A DNA stretch of 64,000 bases from Bacteroidota bacterium (GTDB lineage: Bacteria > Bacteroidota > Bacteroidia > Chitinophagales > Chitinophagaceae), in assembly GCA_947476145.1 (NCBI GenBank), contig CANJPH010000003.1, positions 62,001 to 126,000 on the forward strand, read 5' to 3'. The first letter of the stretch is position 1; every line of letters begins with the position of its first letter. The position numbers and the translations under genes were made by a program. The notes below the pieces were generated by a model. That model did not search any database. It was given only the letters and a program-made list of their open reading frames with translations, and had not been told where the DNA came from. Shown in pieces: positions 51,110 to 60,496 of the stretch.

Positions 51110-52594
51110 TTATTTAAGAATATTTACTTTGCCCATTTGTAATATAATGGCATCCGTGCTTGGCATGATTAAATGATTAATTAAAAAGGGAGCCAATCCA
51201 ATTACTAAAATACCAGCAATTAAAAGAATGGCTGCTAATTTCTCGTTCCAAGTAGCATCAGATAACAAAGCATGCTCTGCACTAATGGGTCCCATAATGG
51301 CTCGTCCTGTTGCACGTAATATATATACAGCAGTTACCACAATGGATGCGCCTGATAATATCGTAGCTAAACGATAGGCACCGTCTGGATTTTGCCAAGA
51401 GCCCATAAATACCGTCATCTCCGCAACAAATCCACTAAATCCTGGAAGTCCTAATGAACATAAACCTGCAATCACAAACACGGTGCTAATAAAGGGCATG
51501 GCCTTTAATAAGCCCCCTAATTGTGCAACCATTCTTGTATGCGTTCTGCTATAAATCATACCAATGGCGGCAAAGAAAAGAGCTGTCATTAAACCATGTG
51601 ATACCATTTGTATGACCGCCCCATTCATGGAAGTTTTATTCAACATGCCAATACCCAAAATCACAAAACCACAGTGGCTAATACTTGAGTAGGCGTTAAT
51701 ATATTTTAAATCAGTTTGCATCATGGTGGCGAATGCACCATATATAATCGCAATCGTAGCTAGTAAAATAATAATCCAAGAATAAGTATGGGCAGCGTCC
51801 GGCATTAAAGCCGCGATACGTAAACAACCATAGCCACCTAATTTCATAGAGATACCTGCTAAGAACATACTCGCTGCAGTAGGTGCAGAAGCGTGACCAT
51901 CGGGTACCCAGGTATGAAAAGGAAATAAAGCAGCAAATACACCAAAACCTAAAAACGCAAATGGGAAAAAGAATTTTTGAACGCCCGCTGGAATGCCTTG
52001 TTGCGTAATTTGTACGATATCAAAAGTATGTGTATTGTAGTAAACACCAAATAAGCCTACCATCACCAGCGCTGAACCTGCCATTAACATTAAGGCCAAT
52101 TTCATGGCACTCTTTGTCTTATCACCACTTCCCCAAATGCCAATTAATAAGAATTTAGGGATCACCGCAACTTCTAAGAAAAAGAATAACGTAAATAGGT
52201 CTAAGGAAATAAAGAATCCATAGGCGCCCATGCTTAATAGTACCAATAAAAAAAAGTATTCCTTACTTAATTTATCCATGGTCCAAGAAACCAAAATACC
52301 AGCTACTACAATTACCGATGTTAAAAGGATCATGGCTAATGCAATACCGTCAATACCAATATGGTAGTTAATATTTAAGGCCTTAAACCAAGTTTGGTTC
52401 GACTCAAATAAATAGGTTGCATTATTGCCTGCTCCTCTTGCTGCGAGGAATGATTTTAATAACCAGACTGCAAGGCCTAATTGCGCTACTGCACCTGCTA
52501 AACCAATAACTCTTATTTGCTGCAAACCCTTGGCCAACAATATGAGTACTGCGGTAAGTAAGGGAATTAATATTAGTAATGTTAAGTTCATCAT
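51110..52594 (-). CDS. nuoM: NADH-quinone oxidoreductase subunit M
   Basis: The 494-residue antiporter-like subunit has about 14 membrane helices. FPFHTWVPDGHASAPTAASMFLAGISMKLGGYG and INAYSSISHCGFVILG are NuoM features, and the helix-TM5 Glu is seen in FFFLEVAVIPKFLLIG. It drives proton transport. It is downstream of nuoL by 36 bases. Confidence 0.94.
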   Translation of the reverse strand: MMNLTLLILIPLLTAVLILLAKGLQQIRVIGLAGAVAQLGLAVWLLKSFLAARGAGNNATYLFESNQTWFKALNINYHIGIDGIALAMILLTSVIVVAGILVSWTMDKLSKEYFFLLVLLSMGAYGFFISLDLFTLFFFLEVAVIPKFLLIGIWGSGDKTKSAMKLALMLMAGSALVMVGLFGVYYNTHTFDIVQITQQGIPAGVQKFFFPFAFLGFGVFAALFPFHTWVPDGHASAPTAASMFLAGISMKLGGYGCLRIAALMPDAAHTYSWIIILLATIAIIYGAFATMMQTDLKYINAYSSISHCGFVILGIGMLNKTSMNGAVIQMVSHGLMTALFFAAIGMIYSRTHTRMVAQLGGLLKAMPFISTVFVIAGLCSLGLPGFSGFVAEMTVFMGSWQNPDGAYRLATILSGASIVVTAVYILRATGRAIMGPISAEHALLSDATWNEKLAAILLIAGILVIGLAPFLINHLIMPSTDAIILQMGKVNILK

Positions 52595-52630
52595 GTTATA
52601 GTGCGTTAGGGTATACTATTAATTTGAATT

Positions 52631-54580
52631 TTATTTCCAGATATAGATAAACAATATAGAAAGGGCCAGGATACCTCCAAAAAAGTACATGGCATAGTTT
52701 TGAACTTTTCCAGATTGAAGTCCTTTAATTAATTCAGAGATTTTAGCAGTGGCTTTCGCTAATAACAACATAAAGCCATCTACAATATTTCTATCCGCCC
52801 ATGCAATGGGTTGACCAATGAATGGGAAGATGATTTTTTTAGTGATGAAAATATAAACCTCATCTACATAAAACTTTTTATATGCTGCGGTATAGAATCC
52901 ACCAAAGGCAGTAGCTATTTTATCTGATTTTTCATTTTGTTTTTTATAGAAACTTGTAGCAAGTAAAATTGCCAATACCGACAATGCTACTGGCGCAATA
53001 GAAAAGACTATATCAATATGTGTTTCTAAAGCCTTGCCGTCCGAAGTAACCAATTGAGAGAAGGGTACAAAGCCAACGCCCACTGCGCAAGCAGCTAAAA
53101 TAAGCAAAGGCAATTTCATGGCCCAAGGGCCTTCGCCATGATTATGCGTGTCATGGTGATCATTCGATCCTACAGGTGCTTCTTTGCTCCAGAAAATATT
53201 AAAGTATAATCGGAACATATAAAAACTCGTCAATGCTGCGGTAAATAAAGCAATACCATAAATAATTTTATTTTCATGGAAGGCAGCGGTTAAAATTTCT
53301 TCCTTACTAAAGAATCCTGCAAAAGGGGGAATTCCTGCAATGGCCAAACAGGCAATTAAAAATGCAATATGGGTAATGGGCATTAATTTTCTTAAGCCGC
53401 CCATATCTTTCATTTCATTACTGTGTACCATATGAATTACCGAGCCTGCGCCTAAGAATAATAAACTTTTAAAGAAGGCGTGTGTAAATAAATGGAACAT
53501 AGAAGCCATGTAACCCAATCCATTCTCGCCGCCATTTTTTGAAATACCTAAAGCAAACATCATGTATCCAATTTGTGACATGGTAGAATATGCCAATACG
53601 CGTTTAATATCGGTTTGTGTACATGCAATTACTGCAGCAAATAAAGCTGATGCAGCACCTACATAAGTCACGATATTTAAAGCGGCTTCATCCATGGAGA
53701 ATATAGGAAACATTCTTGCTACTAAATACACACCAGCCACCACCATAGTAGCAGCGTGGATTAAAGCAGATACAGGCGTAGGACCTTCCATCGCATCTGG
53801 TAACCAAATATGTAAAGGGAACATGGCGGACTTACCCGCGCCACCCATAAATAATAATGTTAAACCCCAGGTAAGCATGCTTGCTCCTAAGAAGCTGGCA
53901 CCTGTGATGCTTATGTATTGCGCAGAATTTACAGAAGTGAATCTTTCAATTAACAAACCTATATCTAAGGTGCCTCCGTAAAATCCTAATATTAAAATAC
54001 CAATTAAAAAACCAAGGTCTGCAAAACGTGTTACAATAAATGCTTTTTTAGAAGCGGCTACTGCAGAAGGTTTGTTAAAATAATAACTAATTAATAAGAA
54101 ACTAGAAACCCCTACTAATTCCCAGAACATATATACTTGGAAAATATTAGATGATAATATTAAACCCAACATAGAGAAAGTGAATAGAGAAAGAAATGCA
54201 TAATAAGTAGCAAAACGTTCTTCGCCTTTCATATAGCCCAAACTAAATACATGCACCATTAAGGAAACCGAAGTAACTACTACTAGCATCATTACAGAAA
54301 TAGGATCTATAATCATGCCTAAATCAATAGATACATTGGGTGAAAACTCCAACCAGGTAAATTTAAAGGCGACTATTTTTTGGAACACCCCATTTACTTT
54401 CCCGTCTACAAAAAAATATTGCTTGGCGGCAACAATGGAAAGAATGGTGGAAGTCAATAAGCTAGCAGTGCCCAATAGACCCGCGATACCCGATAAGTAT
54501 TTACGTCCAAATAAACCCAAAATCACAAAAGTGACTAAAGGCAATAAAGGAATCCAAAGTATATAAAAGTAGTTTGACAT
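52631..54580 (-). CDS. nuoL: NADH-quinone oxidoreductase subunit L
   Basis: The 649-residue distal proton-pumping subunit has FYMFWELVGVSSFLLISYYF, FPLHIWLPDAMEGPTPVSALIHAATMVVAGVYL and VLAYSTMSQIGYMMFALG. The C-terminus includes the lateral helix expected along the membrane arm (DRNIVDGFMLLLAK) and a final anchor. A His-rich loop (DHHDTHNHGEGPW) precedes the last helices; this varies between species. Confidence 0.95.
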   Translation of the reverse strand: MSNYFYILWIPLLPLVTFVILGLFGRKYLSGIAGLLGTASLLTSTILSIVAAKQYFFVDGKVNGVFQKIVAFKFTWLEFSPNVSIDLGMIIDPISVMMLVVVTSVSLMVHVFSLGYMKGEERFATYYAFLSLFTFSMLGLILSSNIFQVYMFWELVGVSSFLLISYYFNKPSAVAASKKAFIVTRFADLGFLIGILILGFYGGTLDIGLLIERFTSVNSAQYISITGASFLGASMLTWGLTLLFMGGAGKSAMFPLHIWLPDAMEGPTPVSALIHAATMVVAGVYLVARMFPIFSMDEAALNIVTYVGAASALFAAVIACTQTDIKRVLAYSTMSQIGYMMFALGISKNGGENGLGYMASMFHLFTHAFFKSLLFLGAGSVIHMVHSNEMKDMGGLRKLMPITHIAFLIACLAIAGIPPFAGFFSKEEILTAAFHENKIIYGIALFTAALTSFYMFRLYFNIFWSKEAPVGSNDHHDTHNHGEGPWAMKLPLLILAACAVGVGFVPFSQLVTSDGKALETHIDIVFSIAPVALSVLAILLATSFYKKQNEKSDKIATAFGGFYTAAYKKFYVDEVYIFITKKIIFPFIGQPIAWADRNIVDGFMLLLAKATAKISELIKGLQSGKVQNYAMYFFGGILALSILFIYIWK

Positions 54581-54599
54581 AGTTAAAATAATTAGCGGC

Positions 54600-54914
54600 T
54601 TAGTATTTCATTTCAGTTGCATCATCAACATCAATAGAATTATGACTGCGGTATAAATTAATAATAATGGCAATGGCAACGGCGGCTTCTGCTGCTGCAA
54701 TGGTAATAATGAAAAGGGTAAAGAACAATCCGTCTAATTTATCCGGGAACAAATATTTATTAAAAGCCACAAAGTTAATATTCACGCTATTTAACATGAG
54801 TTCAATAGACATTAACATGGTAATTAAATTACGACGTGTAAATAAGCCATACATGCCTATAAAAAATAGAGCAGTGCTTACAAATAGTATCTGGGTTAAT
54901 GGTATCTCTTGCAT
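54600..54914 (-). CDS. nuoK: NADH-quinone oxidoreductase subunit K
   Basis: This is a 104-residue subunit with three membrane helices. Typical features are GLFTRRNLITMLMSIELMLNSVNINFVAF with the membrane Glu, and TIAAAEAAVAIAIIINLYR with the second Glu. Start and length match the family. It is between nuoJ and nuoL with 19-21-base gaps. Confidence 0.95.
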   Translation of the reverse strand: MQEIPLTQILFVSTALFFIGMYGLFTRRNLITMLMSIELMLNSVNINFVAFNKYLFPDKLDGLFFTLFIITIAAAEAAVAIAIIINLYRSHNSIDVDDATEMKY

Positions 54915-54935
54915 ATTATTTATTCTTTTTGCGCC

Positions 54936-55487
54936 TTAAATATTTTCAGTTTCTTTTATCGTATTGGTTTCCATCTCATTCTTTGGCCGCATGGCAATTA
55001 CAATACAGCCTACCATCGCAGCTAATAATAACATACTCACTGCTTCAAAGGGGAGGATAAAGCCATAGGAGGTAGTACTTAACATTTGCGTTCCAATGGC
55101 TTCTACATTACTGTTAAAGGGTTTTGCACTTATATATTTAAAGCCCTCATAATGTACAATTAGGTTATGTACAAATGCTGTTCCAAATAAAGCGGCTAGT
55201 GCAGAAAAAATTATTTTACCAGTGGCAGGTTTTGCCATTTCTTTTCCAGAATTCTGTGTTAAGAAAATAGAGAAGATAATTAGTACTACGATACCACCCA
55301 CATATACTACAATTTGAATAGCCGCAATAAATTCAACCTGCATCCAAAAGTACAAGGCAGCGATACCCACTAATGAGAACAATAACCAAATGGCCGCGCG
55401 AAATATTTTCACGGACGTAACCGCTAGGATTCCTCCACCTAGTATTAAGGCAGAGATAGCGTAAAATAGGATTGCTGCTATATTCAT
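54936..55487 (-). CDS. nuoJ: NADH-quinone oxidoreductase subunit J
   Basis: The 183-residue subunit has five membrane helices. VYVGGIVVLIIFSIFLTQN (the conserved pi-bulge-type TM3 region), FRAAIWLLFSLVGIAALYFWMQVEFIAAIQ, and FEAVSMLLLAAMVGCIVIA are family features. Its start overlaps the nuoI stop by one base. Confidence 0.93.
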   Translation of the reverse strand: MNIAAILFYAISALILGGGILAVTSVKIFRAAIWLLFSLVGIAALYFWMQVEFIAAIQIVVYVGGIVVLIIFSIFLTQNSGKEMAKPATGKIIFSALAALFGTAFVHNLIVHYEGFKYISAKPFNSNVEAIGTQMLSTTSYGFILPFEAVSMLLLAAMVGCIVIAMRPKNEMETNTIKETENI

Positions 55488-55963
55488 TATTCGATTCCCT
55501 CCTTTATTTTAGATCCTGGTTTATTTAAAACTTTTGTCAATTTACTTCTATCAAAAACACTGTGTTCAAAATTGGGCACCATTTTAATTGCATCACTAGG
55601 GCAGGCCGTAATACATAAATTACAAAGCGTACACATTTCTAAACGATAAATAAAGGCGTCAATGGCTTTCTTCTTTTTACCCTCAGGCGTAACATCAAAT
55701 TTGGTAATAATTTTAATGGTTCCATTGGGACAAGCCAATTCACAAGCAGTACAACCCGTGCAAGTGTGTTCATTATTATCATCATGCGGCATGACCACCT
55801 CGCCCTTAAAACGATCGGCTAACTTTAAAGTAGCACGATTGTCGGGGTATTGCTCTGTGATAATTTCTTTACTATGCGTAAAATAGTAACCCGTTTTGCG
55901 CATCCCTTTTAACAGGGAAGCAACGCCATTGTACACATCGGATATATAGTCTTTCAAAAACAT
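55487..55963 (-). CDS. nuoI: NADH-quinone oxidoreductase subunit I
   Basis: The 158-residue ferredoxin-like subunit carries two [4Fe-4S] clusters (N6a, N6b) with the motifs CTGCTACELACP and CTLCNLCITACP. It passes electrons to NuoB. The N-terminal amphipathic helices anchor it on the membrane side. Its presence without NuoE, NuoF and NuoG in the cluster means the electron donor to this subunit is not clear from this window. Confidence 0.95.
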   Translation of the reverse strand: MFLKDYISDVYNGVASLLKGMRKTGYYFTHSKEIITEQYPDNRATLKLADRFKGEVVMPHDDNNEHTCTGCTACELACPNGTIKIITKFDVTPEGKKKKAIDAFIYRLEMCTLCNLCITACPSDAIKMVPNFEHSVFDRSKLTKVLNKPGSKIKEGIE

Positions 55964-55981
55964 TTTCTAATTCATTTAAAT

Positions 55982-57058
55982 TTAAAAGTGCCAACCCATT
56001 ATTGCAATGACAGTGACTAATAAAAGGTTAAACAAGCTAATAGGTAATAAATATTTCCATTCTAAGTTTAATAATTGATCTACACGTAAACGAGGGAATG
56101 TCCATCTAAACCACATGATGACGAAAATTAAGAAGAAAGTTTTGCCCATAAACCAAACACTAGACGGGATATAATCCATGATATGATTAAATCCATCCCA
56201 ATGTCCAATATGAAGTGGCATCCAACCCCCTAAAAATAAAGTAGCACCAATGGCACAAACAATAAATATGTTAATGTACTCTGCCAAAAAGAATAAGGCA
56301 AATTTCATTCCTGAATATTCGGTATGGAATCCTGCCGTTAATTCCGATTCTGCTTCCGCTAAGTCAAAGGGAGCACGATTGGTTTCGGCAGTTACCGCAA
56401 TAATGTATAAAACAAAAGCAATGATTACAGGTATATGTCCTTTAAATAACCACCATCCATTTTCTTGTGAGGCAACTATATCTGAAATACGTAAACTACC
56501 TGTAAGTACTACAATGGTTAAAACTGCAAAGCCTGCTGATAATTCATAGCTCACTATTTGCGCGCCACTGCGCATAGCACCTAATAAAGAGTATTTGTTA
56601 TTACTTGCCCAGCCTGCCATTAAAATTCCGATTACAGACAAAGAGGAAACAGCAGAGATATATAAAACACCAATATTAATATCCCATATTTGGAAGTTCT
56701 TTGCAAAAGCAATAGGCGCTAACAACAACATAGCGACCATCATTACGATAAAGGGTGCAAGATTAAATAAAAATTTATCTGCTGAGTCGGGCGTTAAACC
56801 CTCTTTCATAATTAATTTTAAAGTATCGGCGGCTGTTTGAAAAATACCACCCGGTCCTACACGATTGGGTCCCAATCTTATTTGTATTCTTGCTGCTACT
56901 TTACGCTCAAGTAATACCAACACCAATCCTAATACTGCAAATAAGGTGATACATAATAATATCACTATCACACATTCAATAGTCAAGGCAATTTCAGGCG
57001 AGAACTTGGCAAATAGCCAGTCCTGTGTTGTTTTTGTTATACTTTCTAAACTTAACAT
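55982..57058 (-). CDS. nuoH: NADH-quinone oxidoreductase subunit H
   Basis: The 358-residue subunit has eight membrane helices. Conserved loops are LLERKVAARIQIRLGPNRVGP and NRAPFDLAEAESELTAGFHTEYSGMKFALFFLAEY, with the Q-tunnel Glu residues, and WFRWTFPRLRVDQL. It holds the quinone entry with NuoB and NuoD. The gene follows nuoD by 50 bases, where nuoE, nuoF and nuoG would stand in the full 14-gene order. Confidence 0.96.
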   Translation of the reverse strand: MLSLESITKTTQDWLFAKFSPEIALTIECVIVILLCITLFAVLGLVLVLLERKVAARIQIRLGPNRVGPGGIFQTAADTLKLIMKEGLTPDSADKFLFNLAPFIVMMVAMLLLAPIAFAKNFQIWDINIGVLYISAVSSLSVIGILMAGWASNNKYSLLGAMRSGAQIVSYELSAGFAVLTIVVLTGSLRISDIVASQENGWWLFKGHIPVIIAFVLYIIAVTAETNRAPFDLAEAESELTAGFHTEYSGMKFALFFLAEYINIFIVCAIGATLFLGGWMPLHIGHWDGFNHIMDYIPSSVWFMGKTFFLIFVIMWFRWTFPRLRVDQLLNLEWKYLLPISLFNLLLVTVIAIMGWHF

Positions 57059-57108
57059 TTATGTCTTTTTATTCGTACAATTCAATTTCTCTTTATCAAT
57101 TCGTTCAA

Positions 57109-58245
57109 CTATCTATCTATATCTGGTATTACTAAATCCAAAGTACCCATCGTTGCCATTAAATCTCCAATCTTACTTCCTTTTGCAATATGATTCAATA
57201 CCGATAAGTTAGAAAAACCTGGTGAACGAAATTTAATACGGTATGGAGTAGTACCCCCTTCGCTCACTATAAATACTCCAAATTCACCACGCGCTGTTTC
57301 TACTCTTTGATAAAATTCACCTTTGTTTAATTTTAATACATTCTTTGTCTTGCCAACAAATTCGCCTTCTGGAATATTGTCAATGAGTTGTTCAATAATT
57401 CGAATGGACTGATTCATTTCTTTAACACGCACTATATATCTTGCAAAAGAATCGCCGGCTGTTTCAATCACTTCATCAAATTCCACACGGTCGTATGCAT
57501 CATAAGGCGCTATCTTTCTCATATCACAACTTACACCACTCGCGCGCGCCACCGGACCCGAGCATCCATAAGAAATAGCATCTTCGGCAGTTAAAACACC
57601 TACACCCTTTGTACGACTTTGAAAAATTATATTGCCAGTTACCAAATCCTCATACTCCGTTACTTTTTCTTTAAACTGTTTGACAAAGGCTTTCACTTTG
57701 GTTTGAAAATTTGGATGAATATCATACATCAATCCACCGGGTACAATATAGTTCATGGTTAAACGCGCACCACAAGTGTCTTCCATAATATCGGTAATCA
57801 TCTCTCGCTCTCTAAAGGCATAAAAGAAAGGCGTGAAAGCGCCTAAGTCCATAGCCATCGCACCTATCCACAATTCATGGGAAGCAATACGGGTTAATTC
57901 ATTTAAAATGGTTCTTACCACTTTCGCGCGCTCAGGCACTTCAATTTGCATTCCTTTTTCTATCAGTAAAGCACATGCCGTATTATTTATATGAGAGGAT
58001 AAATAATCCATTCTACTTGTCACATAAATAAATTGGCGATAACTTAAACGCTCGCACATTTTTTCGATCGAGCGATGTATATAACCCAAATGCGGTTCAA
58101 TTTTTTTAATGGTTTCTCCATTAAGTGTTACCACCAAATGCAATACACCATGCGTTGCAGGGTGTTGAGGACCCATATTAATAACCAACTCACCATCAGG
58201 TCCTAAGTCGGTAGTATCTTTTATAATTTCAGTTTGATTGTACAT
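57109..58245 (-). CDS. nuoD: NADH-quinone oxidoreductase subunit D
   Basis: The 378-residue peripheral quinone-site subunit shows NMGPQHPATHGVLHLVVTL with the quinone-binding His/Tyr region, HLGYIHRSIEKMCERLSYRQ, YLSSHINN, ELWIGAMAMDLGAFTPFFYAFREREMI and the conserved ending PDIDR. NuoC and NuoD are separate genes here, not fused. It follows nuoC with 7 bases gap. Confidence 0.96.
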   Translation of the reverse strand: MYNQTEIIKDTTDLGPDGELVINMGPQHPATHGVLHLVVTLNGETIKKIEPHLGYIHRSIEKMCERLSYRQFIYVTSRMDYLSSHINNTACALLIEKGMQIEVPERAKVVRTILNELTRIASHELWIGAMAMDLGAFTPFFYAFREREMITDIMEDTCGARLTMNYIVPGGLMYDIHPNFQTKVKAFVKQFKEKVTEYEDLVTGNIIFQSRTKGVGVLTAEDAISYGCSGPVARASGVSCDMRKIAPYDAYDRVEFDEVIETAGDSFARYIVRVKEMNQSIRIIEQLIDNIPEGEFVGKTKNVLKLNKGEFYQRVETARGEFGVFIVSEGGTTPYRIKFRSPGFSNLSVLNHIAKGSKIGDLMATMGTLDLVIPDIDR

Positions 58246-58252
58246 GGTCCAA

Positions 58253-58732
58253 TTATAATTTTATCATGTTGATAGGGTCTTCAAAATCTTTTCTTAGTGG
58301 CCAGTATCCCTTTGTTTTATCAACAGCTATCGCTGTCTCTTCCTCTAATATTAAATTTCTTAAATCTGGATGATGTAAAAAGGTAACACCAAACATTTCA
58401 AATACTTCCCGCTCATGAAATTCCGCAGTGCGCCAAATATCACATAAGGTTTCTATGATTGGGTTGGCTCGGTCTAAATTTGTCTTTATCACAATATTCA
58501 TGCTCCTGTCCTTAGTAGCTGTGAAATGATACACCATGGTTAAATGGGTAGTATAATCCACGCAGGTTAAACAAAACAAAAAGTCCATTTGCATGGGTTG
58601 TCCATGAAGTACTGCTGCTAATGGCTTTAATTGATTGGATTCCACAACAATATTTAACCATTCTCCGGTTTCATCATAAGTGGCATCTGGTGCATGTTGG
58701 GTAATGTATTCTTTGATTGCTTCGTTAGTCAT
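58253..58732 (-). CDS. nuoC: NADH-quinone oxidoreductase subunit C
   Basis: The 159-residue peripheral subunit has the family block DIWRTAEFHEREVFEMFGVTFLHHPDLRNLILEE ending in WPLRKDF. It stabilises the quinone module with NuoD. It is 31 bases after nuoB. Confidence 0.94.
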   Translation of the reverse strand: MTNEAIKEYITQHAPDATYDETGEWLNIVVESNQLKPLAAVLHGQPMQMDFLFCLTCVDYTTHLTMVYHFTATKDRSMNIVIKTNLDRANPIIETLCDIWRTAEFHEREVFEMFGVTFLHHPDLRNLILEEETAIAVDKTKGYWPLRKDFEDPINMIKL

Positions 58733-58763
58733 AGCTAATAGTTGTGCTAAAATGCGGTATATT

Positions 58764-59312
58764 TTATAATGTTTTAAATTCTGATCTTATTTGATCCCTG
58801 GTCATGCCCATTTTTATTTTCTCTTGTAAAGAAATTAAAGAGTGTAATAAAGCTTCCGGACGTGGAGGGCAACCTGGAATGTAAACATCCACAGGAATCA
58901 CATGATCTGCTCCTTTCACCACTGAGTAGGTATTATAAAAAAAAGGGCCACCACTAATGGCACAGGCACCCATGGCAATCACATATTTAGGATCTGCCAT
59001 TTGATCATACAAACGTTTAAGTACGGGCGCCATTTTATTTACAATGGTTCCGGCAATAATAATCACGTCGGCTTGACGAGGAGAGGCACGTGCTACTTCA
59101 AAGCCAAAACGAGAAAAATCATATTTGGCCGAAGCAGTAGACATCATTTCAATGCCGCAACAACTTGTAGCGAAAGACAGTGGCCACAAGGAATTGCTAC
59201 GTGCCCAATTAATTACACTGTCAAAAGTGCTTACTACAATTCCACCACCTGGTGTTTCGTGGATAATGCCCGGAAATGGGGGATTACCAGCAATGTTTTC
59301 ATTTAACTCCAT
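58764..59312 (-). CDS. nuoB: NADH-quinone oxidoreductase subunit B
   Basis: The 182-residue subunit carries the terminal cluster N2. The ligands are visible: the unusual adjacent pair in [11 protein letters not shown], Cys in [13 protein letters not shown], and Cys in [13 protein letters not shown]. Its start overlaps the end of nuoA by 10 bases, indicating coupled translation. Confidence 0.96.
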   Translation of the reverse strand: MELNENIAGNPPFPGIIHETPGGGIVVSTFDSVINWARSNSLWPLSFATSCCGIEMMSTASAKYDFSRFGFEVARASPRQADVIIIAGTIVNKMAPVLKRLYDQMADPKYVIAMGACAISGGPFFYNTYSVVKGADHVIPVDVYIPGCPPRPEALLHSLISLQEKIKMGMTRDQIRSEFKTL

Positions 59313-59653
59313 TTGAGTGCGCCTTTTTTATGGGCATATAAAAAGCCCATGAATAAAATAAATATGAATACGATAATTTCAATGAGTGCCACCATGCCTA
59401 CTTTTTTAACCACCACCGCCCATGGATACATAAATACCAATTCTACATCGAAGATTAAAAATAAGAGGGCAAATAAATAATACCCTACATTAAATTGATG
59501 CCATGGAGAAGTGTTGGTTGGGATACCACATTCATAGGCTTGTCCTTTTTGTGGATTTTTGGATCCTTTCACAAAAACTTTACCTACTAATATGCCACCA
59601 GCGGAAAATGCAATGGCTGCTATCAGCAATGCTATTAATGAAATCGCGCCCAT
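59303..59653 (-). CDS. nuoA: NADH-quinone oxidoreductase subunit A
   Basis: The 116-residue subunit has three membrane helices with [46 protein letters not shown] typical of NuoA, and the Glu-Cys-Gly loop near the quinone site. It is the first gene of the operon. A TAATTTAG box (one mismatch from TAnnTTTG) lies upstream on the minus strand, but the promoter is not secure. Confidence 0.95.
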   Translation of the reverse strand: MGAISLIALLIAAIAFSAGGILVGKVFVKGSKNPQKGQAYECGIPTNTSPWHQFNVGYYLFALLFLIFDVELVFMYPWAVVVKKVGMVALIEIIVFIFILFMGFLYAHKKGALKWS

Positions 59654-59902
59654 AAGCTCGTGAATTAAAATGTGACCTAAATTACGAATAAATATGCGAA
59701 TCTATTCGAATTCAAAAATAATCTATTAGGCTATCATTCAACTAGATAGAAATGGGATTTTTGGGAATAAAATGGTGATAAATAGTAAGGAGGAAATCTG
59801 CTTATTGTCCCCAAAATATTACTACATCTTCATTTCCATAGAAAGACTATTATAAGTTTATAACTATTGCTTCAAATCTTTGCTTTTTCGTACCTTAGTT
59901 TC
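59654..59902. other. Divergent intergenic region between nuoA and the anchored small protein
   Basis: This 249-base AT-rich stretch must hold both promoters. I see only near-consensus boxes (TAATTTAG toward nuoA; AATCTTTG at 59875-59882 and TACCTTAG toward the plus-strand gene) and no strong repeat, hairpin or RNA gene. Confidence 0.5.
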
Positions 59903-60436
59903 GTGAAGAGACCTATCGCCATACTTTGTCTTGTTGCTTTGTTTTTATCTACGAGTGCAGCCACCTATTTTTATTGGATGCAAGAGCAGTGGCATGAAAA
60001 CGAAGTATTTATACAAATCGAAGCAGGCGCTTTTGATTCCTTCGAAAATCAAATCAAAATTACGGTTCAGGATAAAGACATTTTGCCTGATGGGTATACA
60101 TGGGAGGAAGAAGGAAGAGAGTTTACCCATAAGGGCATGTTTTACGATATCATTTCTATCAAAAAAATCGATACTGGGTGGTTGATTACCGCTGCTTCTG
60201 ATGAAGAAGAAGCTGAATTAGAAGCCAATCAACAAAAATTACATACAGAAGGTCAAGATACGGAGCGCCCCAATACCCAATCCAAAATTAGTATTAGCAA
60301 AGTCGTTTATGATTTTCCTATAAAGGAGACATTTGGAGTTTCCGTATTTGCCCAAAAAATAGTTTATTGTTCTTATCCATCCGATATACGTTCTGTTTAT
60401 CTAGTACCATTTAGTCCACCACCGGAGTTCGCCTAA
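59903..60436 (+). CDS. Membrane-anchored small protein of unknown function, next to a TonB receptor
   Basis: The product has 177 residues if it starts at the GTG at 59903 (MKRPIAILCLVALFL...), which gives a clean N-terminal membrane anchor or signal. The earlier TTG at 59867 would place 12 extra residues before it. The rest is soluble: FIQIEAGAFDSFENQIKITVQDKDILPDGYTWEEEG, an acidic EEEAELEANQQ stretch, and a Pro-rich end (PFSPPPEFA). I do not recognise the family. The gene lies 60 bases before a TonB receptor in the same direction, so it may belong to the same metal or haem uptake unit. Confidence 0.65.
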   Translation: MKRPIAILCLVALFLSTSAATYFYWMQEQWHENEVFIQIEAGAFDSFENQIKITVQDKDILPDGYTWEEEGREFTHKGMFYDIISIKKIDTGWLITAASDEEEAELEANQQKLHTEGQDTERPNTQSKISISKVVYDFPIKETFGVSVFAQKIVYCSYPSDIRSVYLVPFSPPPEFA

Positions 60437-60451
60437 ACGCTTCAGTTACAA

Positions 60452-60469
60452 GTCTTTCTCATGAAAGAC
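60452..60469 (+). repeat. Small hairpin before the TonB receptor gene
   Basis: A perfect 7-bp inverted repeat GTCTTTC / GAAAGAC with a TCAT loop lies between the anchored protein and the receptor. No T run follows closely, so it may be an mRNA processing or regulatory hairpin. Confidence 0.45.
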
Positions 60470-60496
60470 AATTTCACATTTTTTAAAAATTAAAAT

